NCBI RefSeq assembly: GCF_021462225.1
Contig: NC_061797.1
Span: 41,620,147-41,684,146 of the forward strand
DNA length: 64,000 nt
From: Girardinichthys multiradiatus
Lineage: Eukaryota > Chordata > Actinopteri > Cyprinodontiformes > Goodeidae
Direction of reading: 5' to 3'
Part shown: one piece after another, positions 51,860 to 63,517 of the stretch
How positions within the stretch are numbered: the first letter of the stretch is position 1
Layout of the letters: the number at the start of each line of letters is the position of its first letter
Position numbers and translations under genes: made by a program
Notes under the pieces: model-generated
The model's input: the letters and a program-made list of their open reading frames with translations, nothing else
Database searches by the model: none
Told to the model about the DNA's origin: nothing

Positions 51860-52360
51860 ACGACGCTGTCATGATTTCAGGGTGTTTGGGTTCAAGATAT
51901 TCTTATTTCCAGTTTACGTTTTGGATCTGGTTTCTGTTTATTATTTTCCAGGCTCTGCTTAGTTATTGTGTTGAAGTTCATGTTTTGCACGTTTATGTTT
52001 TCCCGTTTAGTTTGAATTTCTTTTTTGCTCCTACCACGTTTTGTTCTCTCCTGTCTGTTAAGCAATCAGCTTCATCTGACCCAACAGCACTATGTTAATC
52101 GGTTTAGTTTTTCATCTGTGTCTTGCCATTCAAATACACCCTCATCCTGTTCATTCTCCGCAGAAACATTTTGGATCATGTCTTCTCTCTCCAGGTCATG
52201 TCCTTTGTTCATGCCAAGCCTATCTTGCCAGTTTGTTCATCCCTGTTTTTGCTTCCACCTTCTGAAGTGAGTTTTATTAATTAAATCAGTTCTACTCACC
52301 ACCAATGCTTCCTGCTCGTCTGCATTCTGGGGTCCTCCGCTACACCGACCCTGACAGACG
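51860..52360 (+). repeat. Probable dispersed repeat, retroelement 3' UTR-like
   Basis: T-rich sequence (TTTCTGTTTATTATTTTCCA, CCCGTTTAGTTTGAATTTC) ending CTGCATTCTGGGGTCCTCCG, ACACCGACCCTGACAG. Such T-rich stretches ending with a GGTCCT and CCTGACAG block are frequent in fish genomes, probably as LINE 3' ends. I cannot assign a family. Confidence 0.35.
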
Positions 52361-53040
52361 CAATGGAGGCGCATATCTGGAGCGACAGAAACTCGCAGGC
52401 GAGTTACTTTTTTCTTCTATACGGCCATTCCCAGAACAGCTTGAAAGCTGAAGTTCTGTCTGATTCAAGAAGGTCAGAAGATTCATATACCGGTCAAAGA
52501 CCCCGCCGACACTCCAGCGCAGGTGAAAACCCACAGAGGTTTTATTTCGAAAGAGTTTTTCTGCTGAGTTCCCCCACCAATTGCTGAAGCGGCTGATTAA
52601 ACAGTGACATTTAGGATGGTTTTGGTTAATAATTACCAATTATTAATGATAATTAACTAATTGTTATTAATATGTGCTTTGAGCCCTTAATCATATCACC
52701 AGAGGACAACTCTGATTTCTTTTTGTAGGGAATGATTTGAGAAAATTGTTTTCCTGAATCATGATTTTTAATTATAATTTTTGATAAATATTAATTAATC
52801 AATAATCATAATCTTTTCACACGTGATTTGCAAGTTATGTCTGGGAGCAAAGAAATTATTCACGACCGTGACCAGCAACTCCAACCCTATGAAGCACCTT
52901 GCATCGTCTCACCCTTCCACAACACTTGACTAACAGCCCGAATCCTGCTGCGGCCAGTGCGAGCTCTGACAATCCTACATCGTGCAAACAGAAAAGGTTT
53001 AATTTTTCTGGTCAGCAACTTGTAACATCATATTAGACTC
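52361..53040. other. No recognisable gene
   Basis: A/T-rich with TTAATTA-type runs (52600-52820). The 99-codon minus frame (52340-52639) has no domain. Confidence 0.4.
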
Positions 53041-53176
53041 TAAAAAGTAACTGAATAGTTACGTTGCCTAGTAATTAGTTACTTTGATAGTGCAGTAACT
53101 GAGTTATTAACTCTTTACTTTTTGGGAGAAGTAACAAGTAACAATTACTTTTTTTAAAGTAAAGTTCCCAACACTG
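53041..53176 (-). repeat. hAT-like element end (CAGTGTTGGGAACTTTACTTT)
   Basis: Repeated AGTAACT/AGTTACT motifs end in TTTAAAGTAAAGTTCCCAACACTG. The reverse, CAGTGTTGGGAACTTTACTT, resembles the terminal segment of a common non-autonomous fish family. No partner end was identified. Confidence 0.45.
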
Positions 53177-53421
53177 ATTATAGCGATAGCCGTAATGCTC
53201 CACTTGTGAAAGTAAATCTGTTGGGCTTCTTCTTGGCACTTAGAGTAGCACTCATAACTGTTGTCTGCTGGACACGACACGGTAAAAAAAAAAAAAGTAT
53301 AAAAATACGCTAATGTCCGCAGATTACAGAAAAAAATAGGAGACCATTCCAACTTCTTCTTAAAATGATTAGCAGGCAAAGGAACAAGAGTGTGTTTGAC
53401 TTCAGCTCCCATCCTTTTCTA

Positions 53422-54485
53422 CAGGGTGGGCCATTTATATGGATACACCTTGATAAAATGGGAATGGTTGGTCATATTAACTTCCTGTTTGTGGCACATT
53501 AGTATATGTGAGGGGGGAAACTTTTTAAGATGGGTGGTGGCCATGGCGGCCATTTTGAAGTCGACCATTTTGAATCCAACTTTTGTTCTTTCAATAGGAA
53601 GAGGGACATGTGACACATCAAACCTATTGGGAATTTCACAAGAAAAACAATTGTGTGCTTGGTTTTAACATAACTTTATTCTTTCATGATTTGTTTACAA
53701 GTTTCTCTTTGTTTACAACCATTGACATGTCGCAGAGGTTAACAAAGATAGTGGGGCCATTCTTCATCAATGGAAACCTCAAGGCCACTGGATATACGAA
53801 ATTGCTACATGATGATGTGTTTCCCTTTTTATACACTGAAGCTGGCACGTTCCCTGAGTTTTCCCAGCAAGATGGTGCACCACCACATTATGGGTGTCAG
53901 GTCCGAGCATTCCTAGATTAACAGTTTCCTGGAAAGTGGATTGGTCATTGTGGGAGCGTTGAATGGCCCCCAAGGTCTCCCGATCTGACCCCCTTAGACT
54001 TTTATCTTTGGGGTCATCTGAAGGCAATTGTCTATGCTGTGAAGATACGAGATGTGCAGCACCTGAGACTACGGATACTGGAAGCCTGTGCTAGCATTTC
54101 TCCTACAGTGTTGCTATCAGTGTGTGAAGAGTGGGAGAAGAGGGTTGCATTGACAATCCAACACAATGGGCAGCACATTGAACACATTGTATAAGTGGTC
54201 AGAAACTTGTAAATAACTCATGAAAGAATAAAGTTATGATAAAACCAAGCACACCATTGTTTTTCTTGTGAAATTCCCAATAGGTTAGTTGTGTCACATG
54301 ACCCTCTTCCTATTGAAAAAACAAAGGTTGGATTCAAAATGGCCGACTTCAAAATGGCCGCCATGGCCACCACCCATCTTGAAAAGTTTCCCCCCTCACA
54401 TATACTATTGTGCCACAAACAGGAAGTTAATATGACCAACCATTCCCATTTTATTAAGGTGTATCCATATAAATGGCCCACCCTG
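53422..54485 (+). mobile_element. Internally deleted DD41D Tc1/mariner element with long inverted repeats
   Basis: A 1064-bp element flanked by TA (53420-53421 and 54486-54487). The ends are CAGGGTGGGCCATTTATATG and its inverse. The inverted repeats extend about 285 bp on each side (to about 53707 and from about 54200), so more than half the element can fold back. The core keeps only the second half of a transposase gene. Confidence 0.88.
53754..54194 (+). pseudogene. DD41D transposase, C-terminal half
   Basis: The readable product runs from GPFFINGNLKATGY through FSQQDGAPPHYG and WPPRSPDLTPLDFYLWG to QHNGQHIEHIV and a TAA at 54192-54194. One stop (53919-53921) interrupts it. The second and third catalytic residues are both Asp, with 41 codons between them, the spacing of the DD41D (rosa-like) group. 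The DNA-binding domain and first catalytic Asp are missing. Confidence 0.82.
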
Positions 54486-54487
54486 TA

Positions 54488-57392
54488 TATCAGTATTTTA
54501 ATTTCCCTATAAACCACCTGTTGAGTAGCATTTGGGTTAATTGATTTTTTGTGATGTGACTGAGTGTTCTTGTTTTGTCAGCTACATTACTGTTGTGCAG
54601 CTTCTTCCAATTACTGCTGCTGTGTTTTCCACAACCATTGCAAGGCTCGTTACATAAAGCAGGCTATTCTAGAGACACAGCTGTTGCAAGAAATGTATAT
54701 AAGGGTAACAATGGTGGGCAGAACCAAGCAGAAATACACAAGTCTGCCAGAATTCTACCAGAATTTTAGCTTTCAAGTTTTAATTTCTGTAATAAGCAAT
54801 GAATCAGGGCTTAATAGGGCTTTTTATCCCTGGGTGGGGTGGTATAAATCTTCTCCTAATGAATATAAATCTGGCCTTAGTATCTGTACTGATCTATAAG
54901 TTTTGTGTTCTATATGCAAAATAATTGCTCTTTGGCAACTTTTGGCTGTATTCTGAGTTGTCATTTAATTTATTTTTCCAGAGCTATAAGCCCAAACACA
55001 ATTAAAAATTACATTTACTTTTTACATGTTTTTTTTAAACAGTTTGTTTTGTTTCTTTTTTTCCAACAAACGCATTGAGTCATATTGGGTTAGCTTATAT
55101 GAAGAATATTAATCTTTATTTCTTCCAAAATATCAGTATTTTACAGACAAATGGAGAGCAAATAACAATCCATACTATTATTTAGCATGGACTTCAGTTT
55201 AACAATTTTACAAAAAGGGAGCAGGAGGCTGAGCATAGTATAATCAAAACAAACTTATAAGGTAAAACTGATGGAAGGAAAAGGCATGATGACATCCATT
55301 AATAACTGCATTTCCCAATTATTGATAAAAACTGAGGGATTCTTATATCAATACTTTATTCAGTAATAAAAATGGAAAAACGGAAAAATGTTGAATTCAT
55401 CAAAGAATCCCAATTAAGTGAGTTTTCAGGACTTTATATGCTAATAAGTAAATTTTCCTAGACAGCATAAAACATTAATATTTAGTTAAGTCTTACTATA
55501 TATTATGTATTAGAAAAAAGGCAGTCCTCCATAACAGTTTTCAGATAAGTAGAACATGCCTATTGTTATCATGTGGCACCCAAGTCTGACAGAATGCAAA
55601 TTCCAAAATTTGAATTTGCTCTCTAGCTAGATGTGGTTTTATGCGTGGAATGTTATACATGTCTTCTTCCATGCTCTGAAGTGTGCGTGAAGGTGAATTA
55701 ATGAATATGTGCAGGGCTGCTTTGACTGTGATGAAGTGTTTGTGTCCTGCAGCCTGCTTTGGCAAAACTAACCTGGACTCTGAGTTCTGCTGTCAGCTTC
55801 CATCTCCCTCCCCATTGGTGCCCCCAGCCCCACAGAGCGGACACTTTCTAACCTTTGAAACATCCGCAGCGGGCTGCCTGATTCCCTGTGACATGTCATG
55901 TTCGTTCCCTTGCAAAATTAGCATAGCTGCACAAACACCTTCCATTTGGCTGGCATGCGCAGACAGAGGAGAGGTACCTGAATCATATCAGCATCATGGC
56001 TGACGCTAATCTTTTTCCATTTTCACCTCAAGAACAGACACTTGCTGACATTCATATGTTTATTTTCTCATTGCTTTCTGAAGAGGTCAAACTGTACTTC
56101 TGAGGAACTCTATGTGTGTTTCGTAAGGAACAAATTTGAACATGTTCAGGTTGTAGTGAATATGTTGTCTTCAGATTAGCAGGTAAAATTGACTAACATA
56201 AACATCTGAAAAAGGTTAACAAAGGCAACAGATTGGGTCAAAGATTCTCCAAAAGTGTAGTGCACAGTCTACCACGACATCTAGAGAAAAATCTAGAGGA
56301 AAATTTCCAATTTCACAGTATGTGGTAGACACTGTTTTTGTTTAAAACAGAGAAACAAAATATTGCATTGCTGTGGCCTCTTCAGTACCTCTTCAGTACC
56401 TCGAGTAGCTATTTACTGTAATAAAATGTCTTAAATTACATTATGACCTAAATTGCATAATTAGCCATCTGCATATAATTGTAATTGATATTGTAAGAGA
56501 AAAATAACATTGTGGAGAAGACAAAAAGTGATTAAAAACACTGCAAATATGTTTAGAACTACATACAAAATTTATTCTGTCCATTCTCTCTTTTTCCAGA
56601 GCTCGGACACATAGAGACAGTTAACTAGCCTGCAGCCTGGTGCTTAACATACATGCTGCTTTAGCCTATCAGCATCCCAACATTGCTTTGAAAAAGTTTT
56701 GGGCAGTTGTTCTTTAGTATCCTCACTAAGACTTTGCAAAGAACCAATTTTCTTTTTGTAAAGCTCTAAAACAAACCACGGAGGAGCCAGTGTGACTCTG
56801 CTTCATATACTGTCGCTCAGGCAACTGCTGAATTTTCTAGCATCCTATTACAATTACTGCAGCCACTATACCCACCAACCTGCCAGGTGAAGGGTTTTGG
56901 CTTCCTTTTGCAGGATGATGTGCTCTGCCACAAAGCAAAAATGGTTTAGGTATAACTTGAGAAGCACAAGTCTGAAGAGTAGATTTGCCCTCTAAATTCC
57001 AAAAATCACAATCCAATCTAGCAGCTTTAAGATATCCTGGACAAATAAATCCAATCTATGCACCTGGAAACTAAGCGACATAAAAGATCTGTTGCCAACA
57101 TCTTGGTGCCAGATCTCAAAGCACACCTCCAGGGGTCTAGGGGAATCCATGCCTGATGAGTCAAATTTTTTTGGCAACAAAAGGCAAACCAACACACCTT
57201 TAGACAAGTGTTCATAACATTACAGTTTAACGTTTAGCTACTATCTTAGCCACAAACTACAATCTACAATTACATTTTTATGTGAAATGTTGTAAATCAG
57301 CTGTGGCATCCTCTAACTACTACAGATAACTCCCAGTTGCTGGACGGAAATGGCAAGTGCCATTGCAGTGGGCAATCCATACACAGAGGCTA
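54488..57392. other. No recognisable gene
   Basis: AT-rich except 55690-55990, which is more balanced in composition and has a 106-codon open frame without known motifs. That segment is a possible conserved non-coding element or lost exon, untested. Confidence 0.4.
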
Positions 57393-57394
57393 TA

Positions 57395-59003
57395 CAGGTC
57401 CTTCTCAAAATATTAGCATATTGTGATAAAGTTCATTATTTTCCATAATGTCATGATAAAAATTTAACATTCATATATTTTAGATTCATTGCACACTAAC
57501 TGAAATATTTCAGGTCTTTTATTGTCTTAATACGGATGATTTTGGCATACAGCTCATGAAAACCCAAAATTCCTATCTCACAAAATTAGCATATCATTAA
57601 AAGGGTCTCTAAACGAGCTATGAACCTAATCATCTGAATCAACGAGTTAACTCTAAACACCTGCAAAAGATTCCTGAGGCGTTTAAAACTCCCATTCTGG
57701 TTCATCACTCAAAACCCCAATCATGGGTAAGACTGCCGACCTGACTGCTGTCCAGAAGGCTACTATTGACACCCTCAAGCAAGAGGGTAAGACACAGAAA
57801 GACATTTCTGAATGAATAGGCTGTTCCCAGAGTGCTGTATCAAGGCACCTCAGTGGGAAGTCTGTGGGAAGGAAAAAGTGTGGCAGAAAACGCTGCACAA
57901 CGAGAAGAGGTGACCGGACCCTGAGGAAGATTGTGGAGAAGGGCCGATTCCAGACCTTGGGTGACCTGCGGAAGCAGTGGACTGAGTCTGGAGTAGAAAC
58001 ATCCAGAGCCACCGTGAACAGGCGTGTGCAGGAAATGGGCTACAGGTGCCGCATTCCCCAGGTCAAGCCACTTTTGAACCAGAAACAGCAGCAGAAGCGC
58101 CTGACCTGGGCTACAGAGGAGCAGCACTGGACTGTTGCTCAGTGGTCCAAAGTAATTTTTCAGATGAAAGCAAATTCTGCATGTCATTTGGAAATCAAGG
58201 TGCCAGAGTCTGGAGGAAGACTGGGGAGAAGGAAATGCCAAAATGCCAGAAGTCTAGTGTCAAGTACCCACAGTCAGTGATGGTCTGGGGTGCCGTGTCA
58301 GCTGCTGGTGTTGGTCCACTGTGTTTTATCAAGGGCAGGGTCAATGCAGCTAGCTATCAGGAGATTTTGGAGCACTTCATGCTTCCATCTGCTGAAAAGC
58401 TTTATGGAGATGAAGATTTCATTTTTCAGCACGACCTGGCACCTGCTCACAGTGCCAAAACCACTGGTAAATGGTTTACTGACCATGGTATCACTGTGCT
58501 CAATTGGCCTGCCAACTCTCCTGACCTGAACCCCATAGAGAATCTGTGGGATATTGTGAAGAGAACGTTGAGAGACTCAAGACCCAACACTCTGGATAAG
58601 CTAAAGGCCGCTATAGAAGCATCCTGGGCCTCCATAAGAGCTCAGCAGTGCCACAGGCTGATTGCCTCCGTGCCACGCCGCATTGAAGCAGTCATTTCTG
58701 CAAAAGGATTCCCGACCAAGTATTGAGTGCATAACTGTACATGATTATTTGAAGGTTTACGTTTTTTGTATAAAAAACACTTTTCTTTTATTGGTCGGAT
58801 GAAATATGCTAATTTTGTGAGATAGGAATTTTGGGTTTTCATGAGCTGTATGCCAAAATCATCCGTATTAAAACAATAAAAGACCTGAAATATTTCAGTT
58901 AGTGTGCAATGAATCTAAAATATATGAATGTTAAATTTTCATCATTACATTATGGAAAATAATGAACTTTATCACAATATGCTAATATTTTGAGAAGGAC
59001 CTG
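57395..59003 (+). mobile_element. DD34E Tc1 transposon with about 200-bp inverted repeats, both ends intact
   Basis: A 1609-bp element. The left end CAGGTCCTTCTCAAAATATT starts after TA (57393-57394). The right end closes AATATTTTGAGAAGGACCTG before TA (59004-59005). The inverted repeats run about 57395-57596 and 58802-59003 and are nearly identical, so the element is fairly young. The transposase carries only one nonsense codon and one frameshift. A much older relative is at about 11325-12050. Confidence 0.92.
57724..58726 (+). pseudogene. DD34E Tc1 transposase with one stop and one frameshift
   Basis: The ATG at 57724 opens MGKTADLTAVQKATIDTLKQ. An in-frame TGA (near 57813) lies in the first helix-turn-helix. 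The frame is then open to about 58155, where a single-base loss just before the first catalytic motif shifts it. It continues in the next frame as SDESKFCMSFGNQGARVW and ends in TAT TGA at 58726. Motifs are SDESKF, FIFQHDLAPAHSA and NSPDLNPIENLWD, with exactly 34 residues between the second Asp and the Glu. About 340 residues in total, the usual Tc1 size. Confidence 0.9.
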
Positions 59004-59005
59004 TA

Positions 59006-60597
59006 GTCCTTTCCATATGGGCTTTGATTCCTGACCTTAAGACCTTTACTGCATGTCTTTACCATATTTGGTCATGTTCTGTCTGAGAACCATCAATAAA
59101 AGCAACTAGCACAAAATGTAAAAAATAAATGTATTGAAAAACAATGTTATAGGTTATAGGTCATTTCACAGCCCTATAACTCCCCCTTTGTACCACAAGG
59201 ATAGTCAGAAATAGAGGGAATATGTCAAAGAGCCTGAAAATGTAAAAATGTTAGTCTCATTATCAAAAACCTATGGAAACCAGGTAGATCCTAAGCAATT
59301 TCCAAGCAAGTACCAAAGTATCAAAGTAGGACATCATAGAGGTTGAAATAGTATTGAATAAACACCTCTTACTGGCATGCAGGACCACCACAAGGCCATT
59401 CAGTGCTACCTTAATTAAGAGTCAAAGTCTACACTGGAGGACATCAATTACTGTATGCAACATAGGATGAACTATGACACAACAAAAACATCCTCCATCT
59501 TGGCAGAGAGTTGAAGAAATGCAGTTCTGATAAGTGTTTCAATACTGAACTATGAGGAGATAAAGAGGCAAGTGGAGAGAGCGGGGGTGGAGGGTGCATG
59601 TTTTCTTTCAAAGCCCAGAGCAGCATCCAGAGAGCAGCCTTGGCAGCAATCCATGTGTCCCTTGGCGTGAGCACTGCAGTCACATTACATTTCCCCCTCT
59701 CCACTGGATCGCTGTGTGCCCAGCCGACGCTCCCATCCAGGACATGTCGAGTCCACTTTAGACTTTAGGCTCTCTGGCTCGAGCTAATCCAACAACTAAC
59801 AAAGTGTAACAGACTGCAGAGTCTATAATTGTGTAAATAATTCAGATCGTCTTTGAATGAATGAACAGAATGGCGCAAGAGTTTGCCGAGATGCTGATGA
59901 GAAGATGTGCATACAATTTGGCATCCTATAAACGGGTTGACAAAAGCAAAAGCTCCTTGAAGACTGGAGGGCTTTATGTTTCACATCCAAATGTTCACAC
60001 AATTACAAAGCACTGCAATCAATGCGGAACTGAGCTGCATATCTGTGTACAGAAAACATGTAAAAATATAAGGGAATGTTTTTACTTTCTGCTTGCAAAC
60101 ACTGACAGTCACAGTAAAAGTGACATGAGCCACACACATTGTGATGATCCTGCACCAATTAATTTCATGAATGACTAACCTGTGTTTGGTAGCACACTCC
60201 CGTGGCGCCAGGCTTTCCTCACTACACGCTCTCAGAAAAATGACAGTGGCAGTGAAGAAAAGCACAGGATCACAAAGTCAAGTGTTGTGTTTGCACAGCA
60301 CCTTTGACTTTGTGGTGATCCTTCGTCCAACACACCCAATTCAAATGGCTGAATTACTTTCTCAGCATGCAATCAAGTTCTGCACAGGCCTGTTGATGAG
60401 CCAAACATTTGATTCAGAGGTGCTGCAGCAGAGACACATCTACAACTTGCAGGACACCAACCCTCTTAGTACTGATTTTAAAAAACCTCTGCCTTACGTT
60501 ATGTTCTCCTGGTTCAAGAACACATCTAAAAGTTCTAGGACACCAGTCCTCGTGGACTGGTCGTTGCCCACCTCTCCAGTAAGCAGAGCTGCAGTTG
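59006..60597. other. No recognisable gene
   Basis: The 105-codon (59861-60178) and 187-codon (60171-60734) plus frames show no domain, except that the second runs into Tc1 sequence at its end. Treated as chance. Confidence 0.4.
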
Positions 60598-60711
60598 TAG
60601 CTTTAGAGTGGCCCAGTCAAAGTCCAGACATAAATCCAATTTTGAATTTCTGGAGAGACTTGAAAACTCTGACTGAACTTGAGCTATTTAGTAAAGAAGA
60701 ATTGTCAAAGA

Positions 60712-63286
60712 ACCTCCTTGAACCGCCACCTTAACGTGGTGGAGGGGTTTGAGTGCTCGAATGATCCTAGAGGCTATGTTGTCTGGGTCTTAAGTGCCCC
60801 TGGTAGGGTCTCCCATGGCAAACAGGCTCTAGGTGACGGGTCAGACAAAGGGCGGTTCAAGAACCCCTCATGACGACTACAAAATCGAGGCACAGGGTCC
60901 CACCCTGGAGCCAGGTCTGGGATCGGGACTCGTCGGAGAGCGCCTGGTGGCTGGGTTGCTCCTCGCGGGACCTGGCCGGGCCAAGCCTGAACGAGAGACG
61001 CGAGACCATCCTCCAGTGGGCCCACCACCTGCAGGGCGGCGGACAAAGGTGGAGACCTCAGCGGCCGGATCCGCCTTGGATCCGCTGACGGGAGGAGAAA
61101 GCCGGACAGACTTGGCAGGCCCAAGCGCATAGTGAGGGTCTGCTGGGAACGTCTGGCGGACCCCTTGGCCAGGGATGTATTCAACTGTCACCTCCGGGAG
61201 AGCTTTGACCAGATTCCGAGGGATGTTGGAGACATAGAGTCCTAGTGGCCCACGTTCTCCGCATCTATTGTCGATGCTGCTGCCCGTAGCTGCGGCCGTA
61301 AGGTCTGCGGTGCCAGTCGCGGCGACAATCCCGGAACCCGGTGGTGGACACCGGCATTAAGGGACGCTGTCAAGCTGAAGAAGGAGTCCTATTGGCTGTG
61401 GTTGGCTTGTAGGACTCCTGAGGCGGCTGACGGGTACCGTGGGGCCAAGCGTGCCGCGGCCCGGACGGTGGCAGAAGCAAAAACTAAGACCTGGGAGGAG
61501 TTTGGTGAGGCCATGGAGAAGGACTACCGGTTGGCCCCGAAGCGATTCTGGCAAACTGTCCGGCGCCTCAGGAGGGGGAAGCAGTGCTTCTCCAACACTG
61601 TTTACAGTGGGGGTGGGGAGCTGCTGACCTCGACTGGGGACATTATCGGCCGGTGGAAGGAATACTCCAAGGATCTCCTCAACCTTGCCATCACGCATTC
61701 CCTGGTGGAAACAGAGGCTGGGGACTCGGGGTTGGACTCTTTCATCACCCAGGCTGAAGTCACCGAGGTGGTTAAAAAGCTCCGCGGTGACATGGCTTCG
61801 GGGTTGGATGAGATCCGCCCTGAGTACCTCGAATCTCTGGATGTTGTTGGGCTGTCATGGTTGACACGCCTCTTCAACATTGCGTGGCGGACGGGGACAG
61901 TGCCTTTGGATTGGCAGACTGGGGTGGTGGTCCCGCTACATAAGAAGGGTGACTGGAGGGTGTGTTCCAACTACAGGGAGATCACACTCCTCAGCCTCCC
62001 TGGTAAGGCCTACGCCAGGGTATTGGAGAGGAGAGTCCGGCCGATAGTCGAACCTCGGCTTCAGGAGGAGCAGTGTGGTTTTCGTCCCGGCCGTGGAACA
62101 CTGGACCAGCTCTATACCCTCTACAGGGTACTCGAGGGTTCATGGGAGTTTGCCCAACCGGTCCCCATGTGTTTTGTGGACCTGGAGAAAGCATTCGACT
62201 GTGTCCCTCGTGATGCCCTGTGGGGGGTGCTCCAGGAGTACGGAATCGGGGGCCCTTTACTAGGGGCCATCCGATCTCTGTACAAGCGGAGCAGGAGTTT
62301 GGTCCGCATTGCCGGCACTAAGTCGGACCTGTTCCTGGTGCATGTTGGACTCCAGCAGGGCTGCCCTTTGTCACCGGTCCTGTTCATAACTTTTATGGAC
62401 AGGATTTCTAGGTGCAGCCAGGGGCCCGAGGGGATCTGGTTTGGGGACCAGAGGATTTCGTCTCTTCTTTTTGCAGATGACGTGGTCCTGCTGGCCCCCT
62501 CTAGCCAAGACCTACAGCATGCACTGGGGCAGTTCACAGCCGAGTGTGAAGCGGCTGGGATGAAGATCAGCTCCTCCAAGTCCGAGGCCATGGTTCTCGA
62601 CCGGAAAAGGGTGGCTTGTCCTCTTCAGCTTGGAGGGAAGTTCCTGCCTCAAGTGGAGGAGTTTAAGTATCTCAGGGTCTTGTTCACGAGTGAGGGAAGA
62701 ATGGAGCGGGAGATCGACAGACGGATCGGTGCAGCTGCCACAGTAATGGGGGCGCTGTGCCGGTCCATTGTGGTGAAGAGAGAGCTGATCCGAAAAGTGA
62801 AGCTCTCGATTTACAGGTCGGTCTACTTTCCTACCCTCACCTATGGCCATGAACTTTGGGTTATGACCGAAAGAACGAGATCCCGGATACAAGCGGCGAA
62901 AATGAGCTTCCTCCGTAGGGTGGCCGGGCACTCCCTTAGAGATAGGGTGAGGAGCTCGGCCATCCGGGAGGGGCTCGGAGTAGAGCCGCTACTCCTCCAC
63001 ATCGAGAGGAGCCAGTTGAGGTGGCTTGGGCATCTATACCGGATGCCTCCTGGACGCCTTCCTCGGGAGATGTTCCAGGCACGTCCCACCGGGAGGAGGC
63101 CCAGGGGACGGCCCAGGACACGCTGGAGGGACTATGTCTCTCGGCTGGCCTGGGAACGCCTTGGGCTCCCCCCGGAGGAGCTGGAGGAGGTGTCCGGGGA
63201 GAGGGACGTCTGGGCGTCTCTGCTGCTGAGTCTGCCGCCCCCACGACCCGGTCCCGGATAAAGCGGAAGACGACGAGTACGAGTAC
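60712..63286 (+). mobile_element. Rex3 (RTE-clade) retrotransposon, endonuclease region deleted
   Basis: A non-LTR element flanked by a perfect 13-bp target-site duplication GAATTGTCAAAGA (60699-60711 and 63287-63299). The 5' end has the hairpin-forming CCGCCACCTTAACGTGGTGG. The 3' end is the short repeat (GAGTAC)n. The stretch CAGGGCTGCCCTTTGTCACC near 62355 is the conserved Rex3 segment commonly used to detect the family. Relative to the copy at 37.1 kb, roughly 740 bp encoding most of the endonuclease is missing at about 61078. It landed in the transposase remnant of a Tc1 relic. Confidence 0.93.
61246..63261 (+). pseudogene. Rex3 reverse transcriptase open frame
   Basis: The frame is open for 671 codons from just after a TAG (61243-61245) to the stop at 63261. 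It lacks a natural start because the upstream endonuclease part is deleted. It starts with the linker containing RWWTPALRDAVKLKKES (around 61350-61390). The RT domain follows: HKKGDWRVCSNYREITLLS, GFRPGRGTLDQLYTLYRVLE, motif A FVDLEKAFD (residues 310-318), GLQQGCPLSPVLF, and the catalytic box FADD (residues 409-412). The C-terminal part has LTYGHELWVMTERTRS and ends in the Rex3-type ERLGLPPEELEEVSGERDVW. The product would copy element RNA at a nicked target. Without the endonuclease domain it is probably not autonomously mobile. Confidence 0.88.
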
Positions 63287-63517
63287 GAATTGTCAAAGAT
63301 TTTAGTCTACAAAGTATTGACCTTGGGGGGGGGCTTAATACAAATGCACACAAAACCTTTTAGATTATTATTAGCAAAAAACCTTACAAACCTTGTATCC
63401 TTTTCGATCCGATTCATAATCATGTGCTACTTTGTATATACCTAGCAATAACTTACGTTTGTGCTTGACAAAATGTAAAAAAAAAGTGTAATGAATACTG
63501 AATTTTGCAAGGCACTG

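Larger units (their letters stand above)
60598..63517 (+). mobile_element. Tc1 relic interrupted by Rex3
   Basis: Left piece 60598-60711 encodes LEWPSQSPDINP and LTELELFSKEELSK, the catalytic Glu region of the common fish Tc1 family with the Glu changed. The right piece, from 63300, continues with AGTCTACAAAGTATTGACCT and the 3' flank, and ends at the terminal repeat TTTTGCAAGGCACTG (63517). Deleted inside and with no left terminal repeat, it is an old host for the Rex3 insertion. Confidence 0.75.

Noticed and set aside
59861..60178. 105-codon frame containing several Cys/His residues
   Set aside because: The Cys/His spacing does not form a known zinc-binding pattern and there is no conserved context.
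60171..60734. 187-codon frame as a novel gene
   Set aside because: Only its end is recognisable (LEWPSQSPDINP, Tc1 remnant) and it runs into the Rex3 5' end. The first part has no domain.
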